This document shows positions 36,172 through 49,329 of a DNA stretch of 64,000 bases, in pieces. The stretch's first letter is position 1. Every line of letters begins with the position of its first letter. Location: positions 37,578,935-37,642,934 of the forward strand of contig NC_058338.1 of assembly GCF_905475395.1 (NCBI RefSeq), in the 5' to 3' direction. This DNA comes from Chrysoperla carnea. Taxonomy: Eukaryota > Arthropoda > Insecta > Neuroptera > Chrysopidae. Made by a program: the position numbers and the translations under genes. Under the pieces are notes generated by a model that worked only from the letters and a program-made list of their open reading frames with translations, did no database searches and was not told the DNA's origin.

Positions 36172-39099
36172 TGTTTTTGATTGGAATAACAATAAATTTT
36201 ACATAATATTTATGTATTTAAAAAGTATAAAAAACATCAGAAATGCCATCGTATTTAAAGCATTTTTTGATCATTATCGTAAAATCGTATATCATATTTA
36301 CAAATGAAAAAATGTAATTCACGATGATTTTATTTTTGCTTTTTTATCGCAAATTTATTTTTGTATCATCGTAAAAGTATTAGTTAAAAAATAAATTTAT
36401 TTTTTACATCATTTACTAACGGAGCTTAAAATTGATGTTAATACTTTCAACATTAATATAGGCATAATAAAATTTTAACCAATTTTTTCGATCGTCAGCA
36501 TAACATTAATCAAACTACAAAAAAACACTTATTTTTAAACAGAAATCTGAATTCTTAAAGAGTTTGGTCAAATACTTTCATCTTCTGTTGGCCATTGATT
36601 CTCTAATAAATCCAAATTATATTTCGATATTTTTTTCATACTTATTTCGCGTTTTTTCTGCCTTAGAAGAACTTTTTACAGGCGTTTTTCGATATAGCCT
36701 TTAGCTCTTTTAATGAATGTTGTTGTATGAACTCCAATGACCAAAAACGAAATTCACGAACTAACAAATGTTTGTTTCAACTACAACTGCAACTATACAA
36801 TTTCTTTTAAGTTTGTTATTATTATCTTCGAGTGAAAAGATCTTCGATTTTTCGAAAAGTCCGATTTTTTGTGACGGGTTTCTTTGGCTATATCGATGTT
36901 ATGTAACCAGTTGTTGAAAAAAAAAAAAATTAACAGAATGCGCTTATTATAATCATAGTTATTAAGACGTAACCAACTTACGGTTAATTTCTTTAACTAG
37001 AAAACGCTTACGTATTTGTTAACCGCCACGAAGAACATTACAAAATGATTTGTTTTATTACTTGTTAAAAGTTTTAACATCAGTTTCATATAGCAAGTAA
37101 TAGATAGATGCTAACGAAAAACAGTGAAAAAACGTAGGCGCTCTCTAATTTTAATTGCACAACGTATATTTTTTAAAGAAAGTCATGAATTCCACATTTT
37201 GCGTCTATCATCGGGCTGTGTTTTATTTAAATTGTGACATTTATCGTTCGTATTTAAAGAAATATTTTCATCAATCATTCGTTAAAATCGTCACTTAAAA
37301 ATCATCATTTTTATAAATGTTCATATTATACAAACTTTAAATAGTAGACTTATTTTTAAGATATAAAATAACTGGTTAAATTTGTGTATAGTTAGAACAA
37401 CATCAGAACTTAACTGTAATTATCATTATTTGTTTTTGCTTTCGTCACTGTTTGGACCAATTTTACAAAATATTACAAATTAAAAACCATCATTTAAATT
37501 GTGTTTTTATAAAAACTTTCCTTTAGAAAGAAGAAATACAAATTGTTCATTACAGTTTTTGAACTGAAATAAATTGATTGTCTATTGAATCATCATAAAA
37601 ATGTTTAAATGTAGGGTTAAAAATCAATTAAAATTAAAAGCCTGTATTTAGATTGGCGGAAAATGGATGTTATGATTCTAAACTTAATCAGCCAGGCTTT
37701 TACTCACATATTATTACTACTTTTATTACACTCCTTCAAATGTCTTAAAAGAAACAATCGATTTTGGTTAAATTTGGTTATAGCAAACTCCAATTAAAAT
37801 AACTTTTTTTTAATAATCCATTTAAATAATTTAATAATGAATCCATCAAATAATAAAATCAATTTTTGTAAATCTGATTGGATTACATGTATCAAAATAT
37901 TTATAGATCCCAAAAGTTTCTTAAAGCAGGTGCCATGACACCAAAAGGTTCTTAACGATTCTACGTTTTTGAAAATTTATAACGAAGTGTTTTATTTTTT
38001 AGAGGATTCAATCAACACATAAAAGTATCGAATATAAGCTTCCTCAAGACAGTTTACTGTTAATTTTCAAAATAAAGTTATATGAAAGTCAAGTCATAAC
38101 ATCTATTTCGCGTCAATTTGTATATACTTGAAAAGTAGTTTTTAAAATAATACACCCAAACAGAAAATTAAATTTTAAAAAGTTTAATTATAATTTGAAA
38201 CATGCAATTATGTAAAATTGTTTGATAATGTTGGAAAATGTGAATTTATATTTTTGTATGATGAACAGGTCTTTTATGGAGAGTGATTTTCAATGTTTCA
38301 AATGATAATTTTTCTTTAATAGGCTTTTGTCCACTAAGAATAAATCGGTTGGATAAACAGCATTACATTTTAATAGAACGAAGCAGGTTCATTGTTTACA
38401 ACTGATTATACTTGCATACACAAAAATGATTGTATGTCATTCAAGACGTCATGACACTCTTTTCGAAGTAAATTTGAATTGGTTTATGAATATGCAAAAT
38501 ACATAATACAAATAGTGTTTTTTTTTTTTAAATAATACTTTTTTGGTGCAAATCCGGTACTAATGTAATGTATAAAACAATTTTTCAAATTTAGGACATA
38601 AGCCTATTCTCTATTTATTAAAATACGTTTCATGTAATCACAATGGTTGTACTTAAAAAAAGGATTCTTATTATGAAATTTAAGGTTTTTTTTTTTTTTA
38701 TTAAAAATTAAACTTTGTATAAATTCTTAGTGATTTTTCACGTAAAAATTTGAGTACAACCACTAGGTCATTTTGACCAAATCCAAATTGTTTTTCTATT
38801 TCTTATAGTATTTATATGAATAAGTTATAAGTTAACATATCATGTGGCTTCCTAGAAAGTTTTCTGGGTAAATGTGAATGGTTTGTAATAAATTAAAACA
38901 CAAAATTCATGTTTTAAAAATATTTGAAGATTATACTTTAATTTTGTCTGTGCGTGAATCAACTGCTTTGTGTTATAGTTTTCAATTCGTTATTTCATTT
39001 TTGTTTCCTTATTCGTTTTTTCGATACTATTGAGAATAATTTTCATTGAAAGTTTTTTATACTCTATTATTAATGGGATAATATATTTTCATTTACTCT
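36172..39099. other. Intergenic, nothing recognised
   Basis: AT-rich sequence between the fusion gene and the metallothionein gene. A weak inverted pair (GGTTGTACTTAAA near 38644 and TTTGAGTACAACC near 38749) is the only structure noted. Confidence 0.4.
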
Positions 39100-39602
39100 T
39101 ACCGACAAAGAACATGATACAGAAGTATAAAATAAAATAAGTATCAAAATAATCATACAAATTACATTAAAATGGCTTAACAGCTGATTTAAGAATATTG
39201 TTCGTCAGGCAAAAGCACACTCTCATCAGATTTATCAATTTTCTAACAGAAATTAAAATAGATTAAAACACGAAGAAGTTATAAGCAATCAAAGATTGCT
39301 TTCAAAGGTTGTCCATCTCCTTTTAGCAAAACAAAGTTTTATATATAATTTCTTTGGCGATACCCACGTTTGACGTCACTAGTGGGTATCCTCTTTGTTT
39401 AATTAGGAATTTTAAACGTTCATATCTTACATACTAGTAAAGATTTCTAAAAATCAATTTCACTTTTCTATTCGTCAAGTGAGAATTCTTATCTGAAGTG
39501 ATAAAAAAATTAGCCCAATCCCCTATTGCATATTTTGAGAAGTAAAGTAAAATATTTGTTTACTTCCTAAAATTTAGTTTCGTCTTAAGTTCTTTGTCGG
39601 TA
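39100..39602. mobile_element. Candidate MITE with 14-bp terminal inverted repeats
   Basis: TACCGACAAAGAAC (39100-39113) is perfectly inverted at 39589-39602, giving a unit of about 503 bp. Inside it is a palindrome-like segment at 39359-39391 (GATACCCAC, GACGTC, GTGGGTATC). Similarity of the ends stops after the 14 bp and no target duplication is evident. Confidence 0.45.
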
Positions 39603-40504
39603 GATACTGGAAAACTAGAATAATACTCCATAAAAAATAAATAAATTTAAAAAAATAGAAATGAATATTTTTTTAAAGCTATGAATAAAGAGCAAAAATA
39701 ATGAATTATTTTGATGTATACTCGTGATTGTGAATTAAAAGATGGTATGAATTTAATGTTAATGATAGTACAAAAAACAATTTATATGATTTAAAAATGA
39801 CCCATCTTAAACGAAAATAAGTATTTACAACAGTTATTTTTGAAATCGATAACAACAATCTTGCTTCATAAAAAATCTCGAAATATGGTTTTCTCGTGAT
39901 AAGATTTTTTTCAATGTTCGTGATGTTTTTTTCGTACTCTATTAAAAAATGTTTTATATTAAAAATAAACATTGTAAATATTTGAAAGAAACAAACAAGA
40001 ACCTACTTTGTTTATATTATTTTTGTTAAGATTTTTTTATTACACATGTTTTTGTGTTTTAAACGTAAAACAGAAAAATAAACTGTTAACTAATGATAAT
40101 AATGAATTGTGAAGGAACCTGATTGAGGGTTATAAAAATTATGTGATAAATTAAAAAAAATTGGATAATTTACCCGTTTTGTAAAGTTGAGCGCTTTGAA
40201 ATAAAAAACAAAAAATAATTATACTGTTATACAAATGAAAGTATAATAATGCGTTAGATTTATATTTATTATTAATTTTAAAATAAATGATAAGGTAATT
40301 AATAATTGTTATTAAAATATTGTATTCTATGCCAATGTTAATTTAAAATAACAAGTGTTTGAAATAAATGTATATTAATTTCAAAAGTTTATCTGTTTTT
40401 ATGATCATTATTTTTTAGTTCTTCCAGTAAAAAAAAAATTAGATCTTAATAAGCTTTTGCTGATTTTGTCTGATAGTCCTGACTTTCAATTTAAATCACT
40501 TTTC

Positions 40505-40630
40505 TTCAAAATGACGTTTTCTAATAATGAAACCTAGCTAAATCAATTTTTCGCCGCAAAAACACCCTGCATACTAATTTTCATGAAAATCGTTGGAGCC
40601 GTTTCCGAGACTGCTGATATATATAAGGGT
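40505..40630 (+). repeat. Repeat family E, copy 1
   Basis: Shares GACGTTTTCTAA, CCCTGCATACTAATTTTC and CCGTTTCCGAGACTGCTGAT with 44560-44690. The layout is that of a non-LTR 3' end with an (AT)n tail. Confidence 0.55.
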
Positions 40631-41763
40631 GTCCATTTTTAAGTCGTCTTATGCTTGAAACTCGGTAAATAAATGCTTCAAACGAAAAATGTTATTTTCA
40701 AAGGCACACATCTTATACTGGCATCGACTTCGATCTTAGTTTTCTAAGGTTCAATTAAAACCTAACTCTGATTCGAAACTGACAAACATTAGATGAACAT
40801 TTTAAATTAGAAAATTGTTCTTTATAAATATGCAAACATTTTTTCGGAAACCGAATAGCTTAGATTTTAATTGATAGCAAAAATCTAGCTTTTTGTGCGT
40901 TTGTCATTCAATTTGAACCAAAATGGTCTTTATAGAAAAGTAAATCACTCTTATTGGGTTTATTGGAAAAATTTTTCAATAAAAAGTTTATTGGAAGAGA
41001 GTACATAGATTTCGACGAAAAAATTATACGAAATAACAATTTTGATAAGAAAAAACAATTTTGGATAAAACTTTTCAGTACGTTTTTACCATTGACTTTA
41101 TAGTTTTATATTTTGCCTAAACTGTACGGTTAGTGGAAAAATGTTTCGAACCAAAAATGTTACTTTTGTAATCAATAACAAACAACTTTCTAATTCAAAG
41201 TGCTCATCTATCGATTACCAGTTACGGAGTAAAGTAAGCTTTTCAATGAGCTTGAAAATCTAGATTTAATTTAATGTCTGTCCAATTTTTAGCGATAATA
41301 GTTCTTCTTCGAGTTTCAAATACTTTGTCAACTTATAAAAGACACACTACATATAATAGTTACGATTTTTAACCCCTGACAAAGACGAATCGTCGGAATT
41401 AAATCCCGTACTAGTAATTTTTAAATATGCCATTTCTCTTTGAGGCAAGCTAATTCGTTTCTCGGTGGGTGATATTTGGTGATTCTAATGGAAATATAAG
41501 GAATTTGTTTTTGAAATGCTTTTTAAAAGAAATATTTATTCATTTTTTTCAACAAAACAGTCATATCTTAATAAACATATCATCATCTTTACAAAAACAA
41601 CATATTCTTAAAAAATATCACACAACATCTACCAATATAAAATCAATAAAGGTCCCATTTTCCAGTCTTGAGAAAACAAAAAATTAAAAGAATTAGTAAA
41701 CTAATAATATTAGTAACATAATTATGCTGCCATCTTCCGCACTGATAACATAGGATGTAGTAT

Positions 41764-41769
41764 TTTATT
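41764..41769 (-). terminator. Candidate poly(A) signal of the 10-Cys metallothionein
   Basis: TTTATT on the plus strand (AATAAA on the coding strand) lies 15 bp after the stop codon, which is close but workable. Confidence 0.4.
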
Positions 41770-41783
41770 TAGTAGGATGCATT

Positions 41784-43787
41784 CTAATCAGTAGATTCCT
41801 CTTGTTTTTTCTTAGAAGGACATGAATCGCATGAATCAGCTGTAAATAAAAGAAAAAAAATATTATGGTATCAATTAATACAAAGTAAATGTTTTTATAG
41901 TTCTTTTATTTCAATTCAACATGCGGAAACAATAAAAATGATTTTATTAATATAATGAGAGATCATAATGGACCGTGAATTCATTCTTTAATTTTTGTCT
42001 ACCATTTCGAGAATTGGTAAAAGTAAGTTTGGTAATAGTGAAAAATGAAGATTTAATCATGGATTGTTTTTTTGGAAAAATGGTAGAAAGTTTAGAACTG
42101 CCAAATGGGTACAAAATAGTATATTAGAACCCTAGGCCAGAAAGTTAATTTCCTGGCGTGTGTAATAAAAAGGCTGAGGCGAAGCCGGGGCTAAAGTAAA
42201 CGAGGAGACAAAAATCTCTAAATTTTGACCTATAGCACCGATTTTGATAAAATGGGATTAAGCTTTGTGCAACTCTCTAGATCAAAAGTTATATGGTGCC
42301 GAGTTGATTTTTTGCTCAGGGGGTGGTAACCACCCCTTATAGAAGTAAAATATATGTTGAAAATGGCAATCGATAGAGTGATGAAATCTGAGCAAAAAGT
42401 TTCATTCGAGTATATTTGAAATTCGTAGTATTTTTTACGTCAAATAACAGAAAAATTTTACGTTTTCTGAAAAAAGTATTCTGTACACTTTTAAAAGTAA
42501 CTACTTTAAAAACAATGAAAATGAAAAAAGGTTCAAGTCAATGGCACGAAAATTAAGGGAGTTATAACGAAAAGAATGTTTCTGGTATTCAGCATAAAAC
42601 CTGACGAATTTACTACTGGAACGAAAATTAATGCTGGCCGCTTTCCAATTTACTTTATTTAGGTACTGACAACATGGTCAAAAAGTTCTTTCAGTTTCGG
42701 ATATATATTTTTTGAAATATTGCAATTTAAATGCAAAAATTTATTTCGAAATAAACAAAAAAAAAAAGAAGTTTATATTGTTAAATAATTCGAAAATAAT
42801 AAAAAATAATAAAATAACAAAAAAAGATTGGAAGGTAAAATATTCTGTAGAAAAAGAGCTAAATTTTTTCTGCAATTTTTTTTATAGAAGTAATTATCGA
42901 TAACGCTTCCTAAAGTTTATTTGTAGATAAATTTTTGCGAGAAATTTGTCACAACGATTTTAAATAATTTGAATTTTATTTTCAACATACGCGTTCTACA
43001 GAAAAAAGGGAATTGAAATTGGGAAAAGAAAAAATAGAAGCAAAATTTATTCTATCCTTTTCTGGTTTCGACCAGATTCAGAAGTAGGCATTCCGATTGT
43101 GTTATTACCCCTCTTAAAAGCGCAGTTACATGTAATTTTCAGTGCGTAAATTAATCATCCGATAGTTATCTCAAAACCAACGTTTTCGTATCTAGCATTT
43201 GAAAAATGAGAGAATTTGTGGTGAGAAAATATGAACAATATGGCTAAAAATGATTACGATTCATTTTACCACGATCCATTACCACTTTTTTATCGACTTA
43301 GTTAAACAAATATTTTTTAGAGTTGCGCGCCTTTGTTTAACATTTTATTTACGGATCGAACCCTTTAACAAACGTTTATAACTTTTAAAGAAAAATGTTT
43401 ATGACAGGCAAAAAGGATATTCCATAAGTATTTTTGTGGATAGAACATTAAATTAATAAGACAAGACACTTAATCACTTTATTACCAATTGGATAGTATC
43501 GCATACTACCCTAATTATAAATATAGTTTATTTCTATACTAAATTTCATTCATTTAAAAAGTATTTATAGACAAAACAGATAAATATTTACCATTTTCCT
43601 CCGATGATCCACAAGTACACTTCTCCCCACATTTACAATCATCCCCACAGTTTGCGCTTTCAGCACAAGTTTCTAAAAAAAAAAATTTTATACAAAATTT
43701 TAAAACATTATTAAAACAACAATTCAAAACCAACAATCAAATTTTTAATAAATTACCTTTGCAACCATCGCAACCTGGAGACGGCAT
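41784..43787 (-). CDS. Metallothionein, 10-Cys, three exons
   Basis: On the minus strand the exons are 43787-43757 (ATG), 43672-43592 and 41839-41784 (stop TAG). All junctions are GT-AG and each intron is in phase 1. The product is 55 aa starting MPSPGCDGCKET, with CGDDCKCGEKCTCG in the middle and DSCDSCPSKKK near the end. Cysteines are at 6, 9, 13, 19, 23, 25, 29, 31, 41 and 44, in C-x-C and C-x2-C spacing, with many Lys and Asp/Glu, which is typical of arthropod metallothioneins. It should bind Cu, Zn or Cd in the cytosol as a metal buffer. The C-terminal tail KKKQEESTD has no cysteine and is longer than in short insect metallothioneins. Intron 2 is about 1.75 kb and holds repeats. No other function is likely for this composition. 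Confidence 0.88.
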
Positions 43788-43998
43788 TTTTAGTTAAAAA
43801 TTTATTATAAATTTAAATGGTCTTAACACTCAACTCAACTTTGAGAACTATTTGAAATTGAGCTAGTGTCTTGTCTATTTATTATATCGATCAGATCCCA
43901 CCCTGACCTTTCTTTTGATTTCACTATTCTATAACAAATGCTGTTTTAGTTCGTGTATTTTAACATTACTCTGCTATATATTTGTTATCTTTTACTAT

Positions 43999-44005
43999 TG
44001 CACGC
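43999..44005 (+). promoter_or_regulatory. Candidate metal response element upstream of the 10-Cys metallothionein
   Basis: TGCACGC fits the MRE core TGCRCNC bound by MTF-1. It lies about 210 bp upstream of the metallothionein ATG. The GC-rich core is rare in this AT-rich DNA, which adds some weight. Confidence 0.4.
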
Positions 44006-44399
44006 ATTTAATATACTTCAGCTTTGTTTATTAGTAAAATAATTCTTTTAGAGGTGTAGCGTAGGTGCTACCGGCAGAGTTTGCGAATGAATTACATCAA
44101 TGTCGCGCAAACGCTTACTACACGATCGAATAGTAGTGTAGGATTTTTGAATGAATAAATTATTTACTATGTGTAACAATAATTATATGGAAAATTTTGT
44201 AGTGGTGTTTGTTAAAATCGACTCATTGTGTAACAAAGAGGAAGTTTCCACTTTTTAGGGTTTCATCATCAAAGATGAAAAAAGAAATTTTTTTATTTTC
44301 TGGCCATGCCATTTGATTTTGGTTACGCAAGTAACCAAAATCAAACTCCAGCCTTCCAGTTTATAGTTCATTTTTTATAAATAGTTTTTATATCGTTGA

Positions 44400-44700
44400 A
44401 TTGTTCTTTTAGAGGAGAAGTACCTGGATGACCGAGCTTTACTCGGTATTTGTTGAGTAAAAAAAAGTCCAATTTGAATGTCCCGGTAATGTTCTTTATC
44501 TCGTTGCCAATAGATGTCATGAAGAGTCATATTTTACATTCAATGTTTCAGTTTTTCTTGAAAACACGGATAAAACGACGTTTTCTAAAAATTCCTAGAT
44601 CGCCCCAAAAACCCCCTGCATACTAATTTTTAGGAAAATCGTTGGATCCGTTTCCGAGATTACTGATATATATATAGATACAAGAATTGCTCGTTTAAAT
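44400..44700 (+). repeat. Repeat family E, copy 2, longer
   Basis: Begins at ACCTGGATGACCGAGCTTTA with the hairpin ACCGAGCTTTACTCGGT, continues through CCCTGCATACTAATTTTTAG and ends in CGAGATTACTGATATATATA. It matches the 126-bp copy at 40505. Confidence 0.6.
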
Positions 44701-44794
44701 AAATAAGATAAGATAAAAAGTTTAAAAAAAAAAGTGTCAATAATATTACTAAATAAAAACGAAAATTATTTGGAAAAAGATACGTTATTTGGAC

Positions 44795-45085
44795 GAAGAC
44801 AGGAAAATTCCATGTTTCTAACACTTGAAACATATCTTATAACACTTTCTATTAAATTACCTTTTTTGCGGAAAGACTTCCAAACTGAACCGATTTTGAA
44901 ATTGTCGTCAATTTGTTAGTTTTTTGGGTACGGAACCCTAGCTAAGAACCATACTAAGAACACTCCTCATTAAATTACCTTTCAAACGAAAGAAAAAAAA
45001 GTCAAAATCGGCTAAATTGTTTCGGTGTTACGATACCACAGACAGACAGAACAGGCAGACAGATGGGCACACAACATTTTTGGGA
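44795..45085 (+). repeat. Dispersed repeat family B, copy 4
   Basis: Contains the same blocks as copy 1, with GGGTACGGAACCCTAGC and CAGACAGACAGAACAGGCAG. Confidence 0.65.
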
Positions 45086-45689
45086 ATTTTTTTTTAAAAC
45101 CAAATGCGGTTTTTTGTTGGAATTAAACAAAACATTGTACTAATTTTCTCACAATTTTATCATTGAGTTTGAATTTAATTTGTAAAAAATTACAAATAAT
45201 TGAATTTAATTGGATGTATTAATATAGAATAATTTGATAAAATTCAAGGTAAAACATTTTATTAATTCAGAGGTACCTTAATATAAATAAATAAAAAATT
45301 CTATTATGATCAATACCAATCGAACGCGAACTACTTGCCATTATCATATAGATTTTATATTATTATTTAATGGCGTACCAGAAATCATTTTACCGTGAAT
45401 ATCAAGTCAATTTGCACAAAAATGAAGAATCCTCTGGTGTACCTATTTCTTTATAAAAAAATATCATACCTTTATTGGAATATCAACTAACGACAAAACA
45501 ATTTGTAATTTTAATGCACGAAGAAAATTTAAAGTAACCGGACATGCACGTGGCGCTTACTACTTAGTATCTATCAGTTGTCTTACATTTTTGATTGTGA
45601 GATATTTTTAAAATTAGAATCATTTTGCAAACGCAATATTATTAAATTTTAAGTCCATATAATAAAAGGGAAATAAAAAATAAGTGACT

Positions 45690-45969
45690 GAATTATTAAA
45701 ATATGCTGTATAGAAAGTCTTGAATGTCCGCGTTTGCATTATTTTTAATAAATTAGAAAAGTTTAGAAAACTAACATATTTCGCCGATTTTTCGGCCGCC
45801 ATTTGATTTGGTTTTCGCAAATTTCGAAATTTTTCGAATGTTCTTTCTATAATTGTTTGTTTGTTTATCGACAACCTTTTACAAGACAACTAGTTGAAGG
45901 TACCTGCAAATTTTCACACCAAAGTTATGTGCCAATTTGCGTCCTCGAGAGTAAACAATGATGCTTAGG
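45690..45969 (+). repeat. Repeat family F, copy 1
   Basis: Contains TTTCGGCCGCCATTTGATTT and CTGCAAATTTTCACACC, matching 60590-60885 in the same order. It directly precedes the decayed non-LTR element. Confidence 0.5.
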
Positions 45970-46577
45970 TGCAGCGACATTACTATCTTCACCGACTGCC
46001 AAGCGGTCAGTCTATCTAACCTGAAAGGTAACACATGACTACCTTACGTCCTTAAATAAGCTGGCGGAACAAATGAATGTAAACCTGGTATGAGTACCTG
46101 GATACAGGAGCATTCTGGGAAATTCTGAAGCCGGCGAGCTTGCTAGACTTCCAGGAGTTCCATGAGGGAACTGCAAGTTTCTCTTCAAAGAGAATATCAT
46201 AATAATGGCCAATTTTAAATAGAAGGAGAAACGTACTTGTAGTACTACAAGACAGATATGATCTGAGTACAATCGTAGGCGTTCCGAAGATCTTGGGCAT
46301 ACCACTGTTTCGAGACTATTGCAGGAGCTGTCACAATGAGGAGGAATAGGAGACGATTTCCGGCAGTTTTTGACACTGTCCAGCTCTTGCCATGAGGAGA
46401 TGGACTTATTTGAGCCAGCCTTCCTTTGACGACCTCTCCAACCTAAAATCCGTTTACATCATAGCTCCAAATGGTTCATGAAGAAGAGACCGGGGATGGT
46501 CTAACCCTTTTTGAAATCACAACTGATAGTATGGTCCAAGTGTGTCCTACCCAGGACAGCCACTCTAACCTAACCTA
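45970..46577 (+). pseudogene. Decayed non-LTR retrotransposon: RNase H and C-terminal finger, copy 2
   Basis: Across shifting frames the plus strand encodes a broken RNase H domain: ITIFTDCQAVSLSNL near 45980, and in another frame remnants of the VWVPGHSG-type motif near 46095-46125 (TWIQEHSG). At about 46310-46440 comes CRSCHNEEEE, then YLSQPSFDDLSNLKSVYI, the same finger and tail as copy 1. It ends in GGACAGCCACTCTAACC-type sequence at about 46552-46575. Many stops and frameshifts show that it is inactive. Jockey-superfamily elements of insects carry this RT-RNase H-finger order. Confidence 0.7.
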
Positions 46578-47099
46578 CGTCAAATAAAAATTTTTTAAGC
46601 CATATACTTTCTATGGTTTTTTACGAGCTTTTTATTAACTTGCTTCACATGCCTATCTGTCTATTTTTTAGGTTTAAACCTTGTATTTTTCTTCTCGATG
46701 AGAAAGAGACGTTACACTTGCGGTTCTACTTGTGCTATAATACTCACACATTAAGAAAATGTAAGTACATATATTTATTATAATCATTTTCCAATGCCTA
46801 ACCCATATTGTATTAAAGTTATAAATTGCACAACTGTTATCGAACAATCATCATTTTTGATTATTGGTTAATGATAAAACTTATAAAGCAACCATAAACA
46901 TATGTGTAAAATGTGGCAATTTTATTATAGGCCGGACTCCAGATGGTTATTAGTAAGAAAAAAAAGGAAAATTCTTTTTATAATTTTAGCTCTAAAAAAC
47001 TCATAATAAAAGAATAATTACTACGTACTTGCTCAAAAGCATTATTGTAGATCGTTACGAAGCTGGTATAAGCTATTTAAAATTATATTGCCCTATTTT

Positions 47100-47190
47100 T
47101 TTCACAGACCCAGGATAATGTTAGCTGTGAGATCCTGAAGTTGCAGAAATTTTTGATCGTTAAGATCGTTCGCGATTTCGAGGGTCAAAG
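47100..47190 (+). repeat. Repeat family G, copy 1
   Basis: TTAGCTGTGAGATCCTGAAG and GTTCGCGATTTCGAGG match the reverse complement of 48775-48870. Confidence 0.5.
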
Positions 47191-47280
47191 CATGTTAAAC
47201 TCACTAATTTTTACGATATTAAAAGATTCTCTCGACAGAATTAAAAAAAAGTAGGAGAGTTGAAAAGATTTTTTTTAAAT

Positions 47281-47302
47281 AAAAAAAAAAAAAAAAAAAA
47301 AA
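47281..47302 (+). repeat. A22 homopolymer
   Basis: Twenty-two consecutive A, preceded by TTTTTTTTAAAT. It could be a relic retroposon tail, but no element body is recognisable before it. Confidence 0.85.
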
Positions 47303-47807
47303 TAGCACCATGTCGTTTTGTTTTTGAGATATTAATTAATTTCGACGTAAATTGTCAAAATTGGGAACTTCGGCATTAATAATCTCGTGTTTTAGACGGT
47401 TAAAATTTCTGATTTTTTGGGGATTTAAAAGAAAGCACAATTTTTAGCCTGTGAAACAAATATTCGGTAAATTCTGTTGAAAAGTGAGTTTTAGCATAAT
47501 TCTTGCCAGCAGCCTCGCGGTGTGCTAGCTTTGGAAGCTAGCTGACCTTCGAGGCCGTGGTGCACTGCACTACTTAGCCCTATGATAGCCTACGCCACTG
47601 GATAAAGATTTTATTTAAGTATGCGGCAAAATTCTAAAACATTCTTTACATAATGTGTGTAAGATTGTTGTGGTGTACAATTTATGCTCATAGGACAATT
47701 TATATTAAAATAATCTAAGATAGTACAAAATAAGCAAATTTTCTTAGATATAATCATTTCAACTTTTGTCAATACACAGATCATTTATGTGACTTTTGAG
47801 ATTAATT

Positions 47808-48111
47808 AGGTCAATTGGGTCTTGTAAACCGTTAGAGATCGGACAAAATGTAAAAAATGTTCCTTATAACAAAAAATAAACAACTTTTGTTTAAAACTTT
47901 TTTTCGTAAACATCACTGTTTATCCACAACGGTTCAAATTAGGTGGAACTTTTTTAGTATGTATTATATAGGAATATCAGTTACATGTGTCTGGCTTTCT
48001 AAGAGTGTATATCTTTCTGTATTTACATGACGTAAAAACCAAACAATTAGGTCATCAACACTGCCTATATATGGTATTTCAACAATTAACACAGTCAATT
48101 ATTTGTTTTCG
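47808..48111 (+). repeat. Dispersed repeat family A, 3' half, copy 6
   Basis: It starts inside the element at ATTAGGTCAATTGGGTC, retains the CGTAAACATCACTGTTTA block and ends near CAGTCAATTATTTGTTTTC. Confidence 0.75.
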
Positions 48112-48774
48112 CTTGTTTTTATTAAATTTAAAAATGACATCTTTTAATTTAATAGTAAAATATAATAAATTAATTTATAATACGATTAAACTACATGTGC
48201 ATAATATTACAAATGAATGTAATGTTATTGTAATTTTTATTGTAAAACATAAATAATTATTAATATAAATCAATTTTATTATTATTATTTTGTCTCATAT
48301 ATGTATGTATTGAATATTGTAGCACTAATTTATGTTAAATATATTATTTTATTAAATCGATATATATACCTATTATTGAAACAAGTAACGTATTTAAAAT
48401 AATTTATTATCATATTTTATGTTATGTGCATGTTCTATTGAAAATTTCTTCTTATTATTATCAAATGTTAGGACATCTACTTATAATATACAAATGGATG
48501 TTATTTAAAGTAATAAAAAGATTTTCAATTCGAACTATTTTTTGTGTTGACAAATGATTAACTTGCCATGTAGTGATGAACAAAAGATCTATATTCTATT
48601 TTATGTATGTATGCAAGTCCTCTGTTAGAAAATATGCAAGTATGCAAGTCTACTGTTTGAAAATAATAATAATTTTTTACTCTTATGGTATTTCCAGCAT
48701 GTTATTTGTAGTTTCTATGCTAAAACTATGGTAAAACCCACTTTTGGACAGAACTTACCTAATTTTTTCACAGA

Positions 48775-48870
48775 TCCTCGAAATCGCGAACTTTGCAGCT
48801 GATTATCTTGCAATCTAAACGACTCAAAATTTTTCAACTTCGGGATCTCCAAGCTAAAATTATTCTGAAC
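48775..48870 (-). repeat. Repeat family G, copy 2
   Basis: The minus strand reads TTAGCTTGGAGATCCCGAAG and GTTCGCGATTTCGAGG. The 65-codon minus-strand frame over it is therefore repeat sequence, not a gene. Confidence 0.5.
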
Positions 48871-49329
48871 ATGTGAAAAAAATTGGTCAAATCTGTCGAC
48901 AAGTGTTTTCATGCTAGAAATACCTTAAATATTTTAGGCAACACAAATTTGAAGGTGGGATATCACGGGATGATATATAGTAGGGTAAGGTGTAGTACCC
49001 CGTATATATTATACCTTGAATTACGATATAGTTTCTGGATTGATATCGCTATCTTTGAGATAGCGACTATGTGAAAACAAAGTTTAATTACCAGAATACA
49101 TAGAGTCCAAAGAATGAGTAATTTATGTGTATTTATTTTCGAAAAAAATAAATAACAACTTTTAATGTTCTTAAGTTACTTTATTATATATTGGCAGGGA
49201 GCATAGTCGAGGGGAAAACTGAATGTTTTTTAATGAAACTGTGCGGTAATATAGCTCATTCATCAGAATAACACATGAGCAATAATTTATAAAAATAATA
49301 AAGATTTATGTATCTGTGTTCGTTGCATT

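Noticed and set aside
46039..46305. Two overlapping minus-strand ORFs of 82-88 codons
   Set aside because: They are antisense shadows of the decayed RNase H region of the non-LTR element.
47505..47600. tRNA-like GC-rich fold (GCCTCGCGG, GACCTTCGAGGCC)
   Set aside because: No acceptable A box, anticodon arm or 7-bp acceptor stem; perhaps a SINE relic, not a tRNA gene.
48715..48912. 65-codon minus-strand ORF with protein-like composition
   Set aside because: Its core is a copy of a dispersed repeat also present, inverted, at 47100-47190.
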